Positions 12,301-27,300 of a stretch of DNA of 64,000 bases are shown here, piece by piece (position 1 is the first letter of the stretch; each line of letters opens with the position of its first letter). The translations under genes were made by a program, and so were the position numbers. The notes below the pieces were generated by a model that had not been told where the DNA came from, made no database searches, and was given only the letters and a program-made list of their open reading frames with translations. Source of the stretch: Leptasterias polaris (lineage: Eukaryota; Echinodermata; Asteroidea; Forcipulatida; Asteriidae). The stretch is from NCBI GenBank assembly GCA_037783415.1, contig JAZGTN010000120.1, forward strand, positions 310,001-374,000. Reading direction: 5' to 3'.

Positions 12301-15300
12301 TAACTCTAATGTACTCAACACTGCATGAATGTACTGAATTGATAGAAAGCCTGTCTGCGACTGATAGACAGCCTGGTAGTTTAATGAACTGAATTTGTTT
12401 CCCCAAGCAGCGATTTTTCACTTTATCCGATGGTACTTTTGCTTTGAAGGGTTTAGGCGCCATTGACACTTCCTGTATCTCAGTCTTAATACTGATCAGT
12501 CTTCACATTTCATGCCCATGGCTGATTACAAAATGAAAAGTGGATTTCATGTTCAGTTCTGATATCCTGAGTAAGCTGAAAATGCTCCACTCTCTCACTC
12601 GCCCTCAATTTGTATTAAAAACATGTTTAAAGGCTCTGTATGCCTAAAGGGCAGTACATGTAGGTATATACACAAAATAACATAAAAATGCTGTATCCAC
12701 TTCAACTAATGTTATTCAGAAACAAATTCAGCACAAGTGTCTTCGCTGTTTTTACACAAACACTTTTCTTTGTTTTACTAAGTTACTTCCAGGACTCAAT
12801 TTCATGGAGCTGCTTAAGCAGACAATATTGCTTAACAATTGTCTGCTTAGCAGAAATGAGCAGGATACCAGTCACAAATTGTATATGTGACATAGAAGTT
12901 TGGATGGTAGCCTTATTCTGGAAAGCATCTTTGTTGTGCTTAGCTACTTTTTGTGCTTAAGCAGCTTTATGAAGTGGCCTAGATTTGATGTATAAGAGCC
13001 ATGTCACACCAGACAATTTACAGGCAACCAGTTCCAGGCAAACTCTAAATAAAAAACATTCCTACTTTCGTCTTGATATAATTTTGTTGGGAATAAGTAA
13101 GACAGTGTTGGGGAAAAAAAACGTTTGTTCTACCGAAGCATGCAAAGCGGTTAGTACGGTTGGTAAAATCTGCCCTATGTGACAGTCATTGCATATGTGC
13201 AATCCTTTTACACATTAATGCTGCAACCACCCCTGGACAAAATAAGAGTTCCACAGGAATCAGCTTATTATTCTGGGCTCAAAATTAAAGAAAAATCTCC
13301 ACTAGGTCACAGGTCTTGTATCTCGGAACTTTCATTGGAACTAAAATATTTCTTTACAAAGACCTAAAATATTATTTGGTTTTCTGTATTTGATATTAGC
13401 TGATCTTTGACGAGGCAAGCACATTAGTAAATCTTCAAAAGTATGTTTGGAAAAACAATAGACTCTGGAACGTGTTCAGTCAAGTAGAAATTATATCGCT
13501 AACAACTTTCTTCAACGGAATTTTAAGGCTGTGACCAAACATATTATGAAACATGTTATTTCTCTTGTAAACCAAAGTGGGTTTTTTGTTTGGATAATTT
13601 CATATTGCTGTTAAGCACCAAGTTGTGAAATATTGCTTAGCAGATAGGGGTTACCAGCCAAAATACCATGCAATGTACATTACCTGTGAATGGTTTCCCT
13701 TCCTAACATTTGCTCAAGGAATGTCTGTTGTGATAAACAGCTTTAAGACAATGGGCCCAAAACTTTACAATACTTTTGAATCTACAAATTTACTTACCTT
13801 CCAACAATTCAGCAATTATAAAAGTAAATTATATTTTAGGCATTGTAAAATACATTACTGGTCCACTAAGCAACAAGAGCTGTGGGCTAGTGGAGATTGT
13901 TCTTGAGGTTTAAACCCATGGTTAGACTCATTAGTAGTCCTCACCTAATTGGCCGTGTTCAGCTGCAATATGTACAGGGGTAGAGCCATCAATTTCTCTG
14001 CTACAGGGACTGTGTTTCTCTTCTATTAATCTACAAACGGTGGCCGTATCCCCTGCCACTGCGGCCTGATGCAGGGGGGAGCTGCTGGTGGATGCAGTGG
14101 AAGGGGGAAGCCGGGCTATAACTGGGGTGCTACCTGCAAGGAGAGAAGCAAACCATCGTAGGTGAAGGTTAACGGGTTGTTAAAGAGCGCTCTAAGATTT
14201 CTACTGCTGTTAAATTAAAGGGGAGACTAACCTATACAGAAATGCAACTTTGTACTTGTCACAAAAGTGGCCAAGCACACGTAACTTTGTGTAGTGTTTT
14301 TCAGTCTACTGTGACACAACTGTATGTTCATACGGATGAAATCAGATGATCAGATGAAAAGTTGCATGTGTGATTATAATGCAAACATTGATATCATTCT
14401 CACATCTCAATCCGACTAAAGTCTCTCTCAGTGTTAAATGAACCAACTGAGCATGTTTCATAATTTGGATAAGTTATTCCTGAGGAATTTGCTTCTTTTT
14501 AAAAATGGCTTTAAAGAACTTTGCTAAATATGCTCAGAAGGGAGTAGTATTTGTTTACTTTTCCTGAGATAAATCTGTTCTTACTTTTTATCTTTTCTCA
14601 CCTTGTTACTTATACAGCCAGCAAAAAGAAAACTTGGAACACCACACTAGCCATGTGTGAGGAAAACTCACAATCCATATTCAACGTTTGAGTGAACACA
14701 ATCATTGATCCAAGAAACATGGTCAAAGACATGGAGTTAAAAGTTTAAGTCTCGATACAAATGAAACTTCACAGAGGTTCAGATACAAAAGTAAGGTGAG
14801 GATTTTAGATTTACATTGAAAGAAATGAGAGAGACAGACAGATGTAAGTCGGAGTCAATGGAAAATAGAGCTACCCTAACAGAGATGAAAGAGGAAAAAT
14901 AGTAGGTAGAATTTCTCCGCTAAAGGGTGCATACGTCAGTGGTATTAAACGTGAAGGAAGGGGGTATTTCCGATAGTGCAAGAACCCTTTAAATACCAGC
15001 GGGCAATGTGAACAGAATGTTAGTGAGACTATTACATTATGTTTATGAATGAGCTTAGCCTTACAGGACTTCATATAAATACTAGTGACAGCACAGAGGA
15101 CGAGTCCTACACGGGCTAGACTAAGCTCTGTCTTCTTATAATGGGGGAAGAATTCAACTCAATCATTAGTGATACTACACACTGTTGACAATGAAAAGGT
15201 GACATGTAATATTACAGAAGGAATAGATGTTACAATAGACCATGCACTTGATGTCACAGGAGTAGGGGGTCCTCATGTAGAGGTCAAATTAAGGTATCTT

Positions 15301-18300
15301 AGTAGCGTATCATGTGTGCCACACATACACAATAGCTACATGTATGCGTTTTTACCTCACAAAATGGCAGCGGGTTACGTCAATGCATAAAAGTCTATTG
15401 TAACATCACCATGCCTGAACATCACATGTAATTGTATTTTCAGGCATGCACCTGCAGCTGAGAAACCCATAACGAGGATATCGGATGATCAGCTGTGTGT
15501 CTGTCATTTGTTAATGCCTCCTTTGATGTCAAATCTGAAGAAATGGACCAAGCTAATTCTTCATGAATTTCATCCAGTTCAGTATCAAATCCATGATTTT
15601 ATTTCTCACTGTACTTTTTTAATACCAGACACAACAGACACTTTTAGAGGGTTTTCAAAGAGGATTTTGGGGTATTATCACTGTTTCTTTGTGCTGTATC
15701 AAAACTACCAAGACTAGTACAAGGTTAACAAAAACAAAGAGAGATATAACTGAAACATAAACAGAACAAAACATTTAAATCCATGAATATATTATCTAAT
15801 TTGTGATTATTAACATGAAACGATACAATACAATGTGACCATAAAGTAATTGTAGTCATTGAAATAAAATGCCAACTCACAGAACAAATTACCTGAAGAA
15901 CTACCTTCAAATAAATTGTTTTGTCAAACATAAAACACACATAAACAAAATAAAACAAAACTCAAATTAAATGGAGATATACATTTTTTAGTGATAACAT
16001 TTTGTAAGTGCATCTCTGTCTGCCTCAGTGCAGCTCTCCCTAAGCCCCACACTGACTGTCAACTCTGCTGGTATTTCATACTAAGATTGATCTGTCCCAT
16101 GGATCTTCATCACCTGCTGGGACCTACATTCAACAACAAGTTTACATCAGGAGGTTGTGTTACCCTCTGTGACCAATTCAGTCAGCGACAATGTGGAGTA
16201 TTTACAGATGAAATGGTTGGGGGTGGAGGTTGTATAAACATGGTAACCTCATGAAAGAAGCGTACATGAGTTATATGAGGACACAAACTGATGCTGCTGT
16301 ATAGAGATGTAGTTTTGCCCATGTGTTGTTTGGGGGGATCTATGATGGATGTTTTGCTACTGATTTTGTTGTAACATTTTAAACAGCTGCAGCTGTAGCT
16401 TAGCAGACATCATGGATGAGCTTGAGGGCAAGAATAGCTTCACAAATATAAATGAGAACAAGCAATTATGATGTTTGACCTTTTAAAGTAGGTCTAATTG
16501 GGGTTTGTATAATGAAATGATCAAGGACTGTGATGACAAATAATTGACTGACTAAGATCTTTAAGCCTTCTAAAAGCTTCAAGGGCCCAATTTCACAGAG
16601 CTGCTGAAGCACAGAAATTGTGCTTACCAGGAAAGGGTTACCAGCCAAAATACAATGTCATGTGTACCATTTGCAACTGGCTTCCTGCTTATCTTTTGCT
16701 TAGCAGAAAATGTTTAAGCGCTGTTGTCTGCTTTTGAGCAGCTCTACACAATTGGGCCCAATGCCCCAAATATGGAACATGTTGAAGGGATGGTAGAGCA
16801 TTGGGGAGAAAAAATTCAATTGAGCTTTCAAATAATCAACTCATCCAAATATTATTTTTATTTTAATCATCAAAACTGTTCAATGTTTCAGCCAGTCCCA
16901 AGCACTACTCCCGTTGAGAAAGTGTTCTGTTTCACCAGCTCTATTTGACAAGAAAAATGAAATATCAAAAGTGAAATTACTGCCAGCACAGCTGAGTTTT
17001 TCTCAAGGGCTTTCTTGCCCCATTGTTTTCCAAATATTTGGAACCCAGTGTAATAAACAGTTTTGATGATAAGTTTGTTGAGGTTTGCAATGAATGTACC
17101 ATCCCTTCCATCTCAAACAAATAAGACTCAAAAACTAAATTGACAAACAGGCACAACTAAACATAACAAAATAACAAACATACATCAAATCAAAACAACT
17201 CAAAATGGTGCTAAACAAAGTAAAGTAAACTGAAACGATCTATGTATCCTGGAATGATCTCAAACAAAATGTTCAAAATAAAGTTTGAATAAAAAGAAAT
17301 GGATAAGTATGTGGCAAATCAGGAATATTTTTCTTACTTACATTTATATTTTCTAAGCAGACAGCACTGTTGTGCGCAGGATTGGATGTGGAAAAGGGGG
17401 GTAAACCAAAGAAATAATACTGAATATTCATGAGCCATGCTGGGATATCACAAAATAACACACATAGCTGGTGAGATCCCACAATATACTCTAATAGAGC
17501 CGATGACATCTTACTTTTCTTGTGTACAAATCTAGGCTACAATAGACCTTTCTTGTGCTTACAAACATTGACGTATATTTAGTATGGGTGGCTTTGAACA
17601 TCACAAAACTTATTTCACTGACTGGGACCAAGTTTCCCTGAATAAAACATTTAAACTATTTGTTATGCAGAATATTATGTATTTGTTGGTAGCTGCTGTT
17701 GGTTTATCAGTGATTCAGATAATTTGTTAGTATTGTTGTATATTGCAGTTCAGGCAGCTTAAGGTAGTTTGGCCATCAAGGATGACAAAACCCATGGCTG
17801 TGTTGTAAAAGAAAGGTCTATGCCAAAGCTGCAGGTGTAAGCAGCCAGGGCCCTTTTCAATTACCAACGCTACTATCATAATAACATATGGGGAACCGGA
17901 CAAGGTTTGCTGTGATGTTATAAGGCTCAATAGATCTTTATCGAATAGGAATTTCTGGTCAGGCTCCCTGACTGTCAGTTCAACCGTGCTACTCTATACA
18001 ATATATGGAGCCAGCCTATTCCCTTGCAAACCTTGTGTTTGTTTGATAGAACAAAAAAAGCCCAGCATACAATGACATAAAAATAAAAAAAATCATACAA
18101 AAATGAGCTGCTTTGATTATCAAGGCAATGTGTACAATGCAAAGGGCTTTCCGTTGGAAAAGCCACATCAACAATTTGAAAAAAAGAGTGACCAATTGCT
18201 TGAAGCATGTGTGGCCTTAGCTGTGCGGGAAAAAAAATCCCTTAGTTTCAAAATCAATGTATTAAAATGATTAACTTAAGTGCCAAGTACATGCAAATAC

Positions 18301-21300
18301 AGGTCACAAGAGCAAGGTTTGAACTGCATTGAATTGTGCAACAGTACAACCTAAACTTTGATGTTTATTGTCTGGACTAGTGATGGTGTGCACATCATAA
18401 CTGTTTACAACAGCTTCATGAATCAACAACAAAACCATCTCCCTGACAAGATATCAAACAGTAAAATTCAATTAAAAACAACCTGATTCCTCCAAAAGAC
18501 GGGCATGGAATGTTTGATTTAAAAAAATACCTATTAAAAACTGTTAACACACGCGTGACTGGCAAACAATGTATTATGCAAACATGAACTACTCCATTTA
18601 CATAATATATTTGAATCATGATACGGGGTACCAGACACATGAGGCCCTGCCCATTCAGACAGTTAACGCCATGAGATAGAATCTAAGAGCACAATGTTGA
18701 AACATCAGGCTATATATTTGGAGGGATATGTATTCATCAGTAACTGACTTCAACAACACATGGATCTTTATCACCACAAGCTGCTTTGTTTCTCATTTCA
18801 TTCAAATTAGAAATACCAAACTAAAGCCCTGTTCATACTTCATGTGAATTGCAAACGTGAAGCGAAAATACTTGCATCACAATTGGAAAATAGCGTGTAC
18901 TGCGTAACCGAAGCAATCGCTTTGGTATGAAGTATGAACCGCACTTGAGGCTGGAAGTGTAAATGGTCAAGAAACCTTTCTATACCCAAGGCTATCTTCA
19001 TAAATGAAGTATGGGAACATGACAAAGATGGCCGCAGGATGATATATGTCTATCTGATCCCAGTGTGTAAATGTGCTTCTGTTAACCGAGAGATTTTCCA
19101 GTAAGAGTCCGCATCAATTAAATAACAGAGCCAAAAATAATGTACATGTATTTGTCAGAGGAAGTTCATATCATTTTCTTTGATCGAGCATAAATCACTT
19201 GGAATAAAATAAATATATTCAGATGTTGTGTGTGTGTATGCAATGTTGATGTTGGCAGCAGTACCTGTGGTATCATTGTTTGACATGGTATTCAATAGAA
19301 GTTCAGAAATATTTTGAAATTTACCATCACAAGAAATGGAGATTATGAAGGAAAAACTAGGCAATGTTTGTTGTTGTTGTTGTAAAGCAGCCTTTAGGGA
19401 CCACACACTTGATTTTAAATGCCACATACCCAGACATTCTGATTTCGTGGCATATTCTTGTTCATCGAAAATGTTTGACAAAGTTACAAACAGACACTTA
19501 GTTTTGTTTTTTTAAAAGGCAGAAAGTACTCGGACTAAAGAACATTGTCAATTTAGAACAAAAGGTGTAGGAGGTTTTCTTGTGTGAATTGGACTCGTTT
19601 CAAATGTTGAGGCAGTTTGGGGTGCTACATAGAAACACAACCAGGTGTTACTATTTTACAAAGTACAATTTCTATGGGTTATGAGTATACTGGAGTTTTT
19701 AAATTTCTATTTCAAGTTGTTGAGTATTGCAGAAAAAACATGACCAAAAGACAACCTTTTGTAAGCATCTTATTTAAATGCAGAAACAAAAATTTACAAG
19801 ACAAAAGCTTTAAGGAAATGTATTAAATGAAAATCATGTTGATTTGTTGCTTTGCTTGATTATTTTCTTAGGCAGCAGATTGGAAATTTGTTTTGGATCT
19901 TGTCTCAAATGCTTTAAGGAAATGTATCAAATGAAAATAATGTTTATTTGTTACTTTGCTTGTTTATTTTCTTAGGCAGCAGATTGAAAATTTGTTTTGG
20001 ATCTTGTCTCAAACACATAACATTTTTGTTTTCTTCAACAGATGGAGTTGTTCCAGGAAGAACCCTTGAAGTATTTTGTATCAAATTTCCACATGGGAGA
20101 AACCAGCAATTAGAGACAGTCTGGAAGATATATAACGATGTTGTTATCAGGTTGTTAAGTGTTTAAATGATGACAGACTCTTTTATTTTGTTACAAAGCC
20201 ATAAGAAGAAAACGCGCCGACCCCATCAATAAATCTAAAACCATTTTATATGCGGCATAAATGAAACATTTGTAATTGTGTGTTCAAAGTAAATTCTGAG
20301 CGGTGATCTACATGTATTAAATGCCTTTGACCAGTAGCTGACAGTGTTATTTCAAATTGGTCTCTGACGAAAATTTAATATACATTTGGTTTATACCTGT
20401 AAAATAAATAGGGTTGAAACTTTGCATGGCAATAACTTAATCAAAGGAGAGTTGCAGCCCAATTATCATAACATCTCATGTTGTATTAGTTTCATCAACT
20501 GGTTCATTGCAGCTTACTGTGATACCCCACACCAACATCAAGCAATTCTTGGTAATAGCCTTCAAAGTAAAGACAACTGAAACCTCAGCCATGATACCAA
20601 TGTGATGAGATGCCTTATTATGAGTGACATGGGCATCACTGTGGGACGGATCTGAGCGATATATAATAAGCCACTACTATTAATCATTCTATAAGTTGTG
20701 GAACCTGATAGGGCATACTAAGGTGTTACTAAAAGCTCATCAAGTTTTGAGTTATGACAGGAAGTGCGTGGTATTTGGCGTGGAGTGTCACAACATTTCT
20801 GAGAGAGATTTTCTTTAAGAGCCATTCAGAAAAATCAATGTTTGAAAATTTCTATCCTTTTTTTCGAAATTGAGGGTGGGGGGATCAAATGTAATAACTG
20901 AAATCTGTTCCAGATTGTCTGTCATGTCTGTGCTGTCTAATGTTATCGGTCAACCTTGTTTTATTTCAATAGCCAACCTCCATGCATTATGCAAGATGGC
21001 ACAAATTTCCCCAACTACATAGCTACATGCTGGAGGCCAGGAAAAGCCAATGAAAACTCCTGGGCTGGGAGAACATTGATCTAAAATATCTGCTACATTT
21101 GAGGCATTACTTTGTTACTCAGTGTATAAGGTATATTAAATAGTCTGCCAATATTTAAAATTGTGGTGGATGGGTCAAAAAAAAATCGAAAAAAGAGTAG
21201 AAAGTTGAAACATAGATGACTCTGAATGGCCCCTGAGATGCTACAGAGTAAACCATCTTTGATAAGTTACCTGACCAGTGTCTGCACATACTGTATTAGT

Positions 21301-24300
21301 AGTTATTGGTTTATGGGGGGTTAGTACTTCCAGATGGAAGATGGCAGCCAAGCAGGGATTAGATATGAGACAGTAGATGAGGAGTGTTTTTAGTCATGAT
21401 TGAAGTCAGTCCCATAAACAGGGGGTCAATATAAGAGACTTCCCGCACTCAAATGCAAACCATCTGGACCCTCCAGGGCAGCTCTATTTTCTTAATCAAC
21501 AGTCAAGAATACTACACTTGGAAAAGAGGATTTTTTTCCTTTCTGGAAAAGGTCAAGTGCACACATTATTATGTTTCAGATTATATTTGGAGGCTCAATT
21601 AACTATTCCCAACAGGTGAAGTGACTAATACAATCTTGCTTTCTTGGGCATGAAAATTGGAAAAAACAAATTACACGTACAATAAAGTTTCATGGATTGT
21701 CTATTATTAGGTTCCTTTTTTCCCCCTTCAAGGTATGTGTTTTTCTTGAAGTTTTAGTGAAGTGAATGAGCTTTGATGAACTACTGGTATCAATCATTTG
21801 ATGTGGAATTCCCCAATGCAGATTCAAAGTGCTCCTGATCAATGTCTTTAGAGTGAGAGAAGTCTGTCATATTGAATTAGGAGGTGGATCTACAATATAA
21901 TCGTCTACCATGTTTTCTGGGGAGTGTTTTTTCTAAACAATTTGGAATGTTGCATTCAACATATATCAAGACCAGGGGTACAGTTTCAAAAATGGGCAAT
22001 TACCTTCTGGTTGTGGGCCTAGGGTGTTATGGTAAAAGCCATGATCGCTATGAATGGGCGGGGCCCCGCTGTGCCTTAAAACTGTGTCGTCACCCACCTG
22101 GGTTGTGGATTTCTGCATGGGGCTCTGGTCTTGGGCACGCTTTTGTAAGGGTAGACCATCGCTGTATGCTAAATCATCAGTAATGTCAATGGCAAAGGTG
22201 TCAATAGCATTTGAGTTGTTGGAATTGATGTTAGCAGCGCTGAGAAGCATCTGGTTATCCAGTGCGCCCCTTGGGTTAGTTGGACTACCACCGAGCTTGT
22301 TGGTGTAAAATTGCCTGCGGGCCTCCACTAGGGAATCCGACCGCCGCACCGGAGGGGTCGGAGGACAAGAGTTCCTGTTACTGAGAGGAGTTGCAGTGGC
22401 AGAAGTGATAGTGGTAGTAGAAGTGCATGAAGAAGAAGAAGCGTTAGTCTTTTGTGGTATGAGAGTAGGCTTGTTTGGCGGTACAGGTGGTGGGGTACCT
22501 CTTGGGGAGACAGTGCGCTTAGCAGGAGGTGTAAACACTGGAGGCTGCTGCATCCCTACTTTAGCCGGCTGCCCGCTGGAGGCGACCGTGGTGGTAGCCG
22601 TGCTGGAAGACACATTTGCAGGGCTTGGTGGATTGACTTTTGAAAGAGGTGCTGTCGGCTGGGTCGGTGTTGGTGGCTTCTGGGGTTGTTGGGAGGATTT
22701 TTTTGCTGTATTTACCAAAGGTGAGACAGCTGCTTTGGGGACGCTTGATGAGCCGACTTTGGATGGAGACTGAAAAGCTATTTGAGACTGATGTCCTGGA
22801 AGCCCTGATGGTATTGCTTTCTTCGGGCCAGCTTTAAAGGCATCTGCTGCTTTCATAAATGGGGAACCAGAGAGAGCTGTTGGTCTTACTAAGCTTGTAG
22901 CTGCAGGTTTTGGAGATGGTGTACTTGGTTGGAGGCCTCTTTGAGATGTTGGCCTCTCCATTTCAATTGAGCCTTTTCTATTCTGCTGTGGTGACAGCAC
23001 ATTAAGAGAACCCTTGGAAGTACTCCCTGTGCTAGAAGGGATTTTACTGCCTCTCAGTGGTGGCGGTGATGAGGTATTTGCTCTACTGTTCAACCTATCA
23101 AGACTCGAGGCTGGACTTAAAGTCTTCCCGTTTCCCTTAGAATACAGTAGCGATCCTTTATGCTTCACAGATGACCTCACTTCAGTCTTTCCACTTTCAT
23201 TCTCCACACTCCTGGTTTCAGAGTTACTGCCAGGAATGGGTTTCCCAGATGGACCATACTGTGGTTGGTAAGCACTCTTCTGAGGCCTTCCTGGTATGGG
23301 CTTAGAGTGTGTAGGGCTCATGGGACTATAGAGCTCCTCAGATCCAGAGGAAGAGCCCTCAGATTTATCTGACCTCGGAGGGGTTCTGATTCCTCTTGGT
23401 GTGCCAATCTTCCCTGCTTTTGCTGCTGAAATAGGAGATCCAGTTACCCTTCCAAGAGACTTAGCTCTACCATCTCTTCCATTGGTGGCAGCGGTGGGAT
23501 TCTCACGGTTCCCATTGGAGGCATCAGTATGCCTTGCTTCTGCTAAGGACAACTGTAGGTCATTCATACAGTTATTAGCTACATCTAGCTCTTCTCTTAG
23601 CTCTCGAGTTCTGTTTTCTTCCCTGTTGAGTTTGGCACGGAGCTGTTCCCGTTCGATGTCAAACTCTGACAGCCGCATTTCTATCCCAGCTTCCATTTTC
23701 GTGAACCTCTTCCGCTCCTTGTGGATGCAGGCCTTGGCAGTCCCAAGCTGAGTTTCCTTAATAATCATCATGTCTTCCAGCTCCTCCATTCTCTGTTTCA
23801 TCTCACCCAGCTCCATCAAGAGCATCTTACGCTCATCGAGGATGACCTTGGCAAACTGGAGGTGCTTCTTTCTTTCCTGCACCAGGGCCACTTGGGAGCG
23901 TTTATTCTCTTTCTCAAGTTTCTTCTGTTGGGCCTTCTCAAAATCAAGCTTTATCAAAAGAAGGGGGAAAAAAAGCAAAGTAGATCAAAGATAATTTAAA
24001 AATTAGTTTTAAAATTGAATTATTTAAGACTAATTGTGATTTCTGTTAATATGTTTCAATTGTCAAACAATATAATTTGTTTCCAATATGAAAGTGACGT
24101 TGAATCGTACGTACATCCTACATACATACATGTACATGTATAAAACATTATATAGATGTGACAAGCTATGAATAAATATTCAAAAAATTGAGGAAAAAAA
24201 TTGATGTATGTTTATTCCTGAAATCACAGGAAGTGTGGATATAAAATGCCATTTACAAAAATATGCTTCAATCTGATCAAGCGTGTGAGGATTTCTCTAC

Positions 24301-27300
24301 AACAAAGAGCATCTTTAAAACTGTAGGCACACATCAAGCGCCAGCCCCTCAAGCCTTTTTGCATTTTCATTTTCAAGCTACTCCATCAGGAGATTAACTA
24401 TAAGCCGTTGTTTGCCTAGATCGCAAATCTCTTTCTTCCTCCTGAGCAGACCCAATGGGGGCTGATTTACGATCAGCAGGAGGGAGGATGGAAACAGGAT
24501 GACAAACGGCCAATCGGTTCAGCTATCTCAGCCCCTCAGACAGTCTCTCTCTGTATCTGCTTTTTATGCTTCAACTATTCACTTTTACTTTTACTTTTAT
24601 TGTGTGCACAAGCCAGGAAGATTTTGTCTTTAATTGATTGCCTCAAAACACAATTCTGAAAGCCACACTGATAATTCAGATATACTCATAACAAGAGGGA
24701 AACTGCTTTTCTATGCGGACACATAAATTAATAATTGCAATAAAATAACAATAAAAATGGCCAAGCACACAAAGCATTGTAAAGTGGTTCTTTTTAAACA
24801 GTGATTGCAGCAGCAGTGGAAAGTTTGTCTGACATCCGGGCATTTAGGCAAAAGTTGCGTAATTAGTGCAGAGTGCTATTACATGTAGCAGCGCGTACCA
24901 ACTTGTTTCTCAGACAAATAAGTACATCAGAGAACAAATTAAATGTGTGCTCCCTGAGTAGCCTATGGATTTCTTCAGAACTTGGTGCAAGGGTAAAACC
25001 AAATTAATATTCTTTATCCCCAATGCAGTTATTATATCAATTAAATCACATTGGAAGTGCAAATCAATTTTATTAAAGGCAGGGTATACTTTTGTTAATT
25101 GTCAAAGACCAGTATCCTCACTTGTTGTATCCTAACATATGCATAAACATAACAAACCTGTGAAAATTTGGGCTCAATTGGTCATCGAAGTTGCAAGAAA
25201 ATACTGAAAGAAAAAAGCACTCTTGTTGCACAGAACTGTGTGCTTTCAGATGCCTGAAAAAGGCTTTAAAACACCCCCCCCCCCTCCCCACCAACAAAAA
25301 ATCCCACAACCCCATTCCATTCGACAGGGGAATTCACCAAATTGAGTCACACAATTAATGTCAACATGCTATCCCAAACCGCTGACACATTTATCATTTT
25401 GTTCTCCCTCTTCTCTAAAGATACTCAGCAACACGGACGATTCCTGACACAGGCATTAATAAATACAAATGTATTATCACCAACTATTTGTTTTTCTACC
25501 TGCTGCGCAAGCCGCTCTCTCTCCTTTTCCAGCATGTAGGTGACGTCATCCCCCTGGGCCGTATCATGGGCATGTTTTCTCTTCTCCTCCTCCAGCTCTG
25601 TGACCATCTAAAAAGCAAAAACCACAAAGAGAGAGAAAAAGTCATGGAGAAATTAGTCGCCAAAAGCAATCGGGTAAATATCCACTGAGGGACCATTTGT
25701 GCTCAATTGGATGTCTTTTGAAAAACAAGTCATAAATGAATGTCATCTGTTGTGGATTCACCGGTTCTCAAGGAAGCTTTCTATTTACACGCTGCCGTAG
25801 CAATACTGTACTGTGATAGCTCTCTAGATGGTGTTAATTTAAACACATCCTCTGTAACACTCAGCTCTCAGAATGCAGTGTTTAAAAAAAACTTCCAGTA
25901 AATGGTTATATACAGGTCTGGAATTTCATTTATAAGAGGGCTAGGCTATTTATATTTGCAAAGGGCACTTCCATTGGAAAGTCAATGGGAAAACTTTGAA
26001 GAGGCTCCAAGGCCAAGAACAGGTGTGGCCTCCCTGTAACTCCAGGCTTCCAGTACCCCTCCCCCCCCCACACACACACAAACAGACAAACAGACAAACA
26101 GACAAACAAACACAATTCCCAATCAACCTGAGTGCCCCCTAAGTCTGTTATTCCTGAACTAATCTGTTCCCTCTGAAGACTCCAATAGTTCACAGCCTTT
26201 TACCTCTGTTACTTTTACCAATTTTGCAAACCCAGGTGAAAAGGTTTGTGGGTGTTTGGAGTAATAAAGGGAGTGCAGTTCATTATTTATCAACAGATGA
26301 ATACACTCTGGTAACAACCACTTCACAAGGCACTTTTGTTCAGACCAAACGCTTGTCCAATCCCTTACAGGAGTTAACAATTAGAGTCAATGAGTAAGAC
26401 AATGATGCCAACATCAGGGACAAAGTATCAGCATCAAGGTGACAGATGATTTAATCTCAAAATTCCCCAGCTAGGGTCTAACCCCTCAGAATGCCAAGTG
26501 GTTATTACCCCCTGTAAACTCCGACCTGCTTTTCTTTTCAGTGACAGACTGGTTTACCATGAACTGTGTACTGCAATATGGCAATGTTGACACCCATTGT
26601 AAATAACCTTGAATTACCAAGTTGATGAGATATTTGCAAGTCTAATATGATAATACTTTGATCCTGCATTAGTCTTTATAAAAGCCACTGCTAGAGTCAT
26701 TAACTATGATTTGCATTTATACCATATGTTATTTGGGTTGGTAAGCAGTTTGCAAACAGATAATTTTCTGATTTTCAATTGTTCTGCACTATCCTGATGT
26801 GCGATGGACTCAAGTGCTTTATGAGTCCTATGTCAATAACAATATCACCAAGGCTCTTTGGGTAGGATTCGAACCTGAACCCACAACTTTCCACAGGGTC
26901 TGAGGGTTAGTGCATTTCCAAAGAGAGGTATCTGTTGATTCTTTTCCAAACGACTCCTAACACTCAGCACGGGAGTAGACAGTGCCCCATCATACACTAC
27001 TGTTAGGCAGATGTAATAGGTGTAGAAAAACCTTTGTTGACCAAGTGTCTATGTTTTATTACCCTTCCACTGTTTATACTTCCCCCTTAAGCTCTTCTAG
27101 CACCCCCCTTAGTTAATTTCTTAGGAATTCTTTGTAATAAACAATGAACCCACTTGCATAATCCTTGGTAGTGTGGTTAGTCACCCCTGTAGTTTACTTC
27201 ATATAGCAGCCCAGCAGTGCAAGGAGAACACTTCACATTTATGTGTTCTTCCACCATCACGATTGATTTTATGTAAACCCTACAACTTCATGTTTTAAGT

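Larger units (their letters stand above)
14134..22003. other. Intron 4 of CTTNBP2, no gene seen
   Basis: A 7.9-kb phase-1 intron. It contains one MITE copy (16583-16759), a 106-bp-scale direct duplication (about 19820-20010), and a long inverted repeat (20821-20868 with 21184-21232). A short inverted pair with GTTCATACTTCAT (about 18831) and ATGAAGTATGAAC (about 18925) marks another small element. The open frames here are short, lack family resemblance and do not fit the splice phases. Confidence 0.7.

Noticed and set aside
22396..22773. Plus-strand 125-codon frame
   Set aside because: Antisense shadow of the Ser/Pro-rich part of exon 4.
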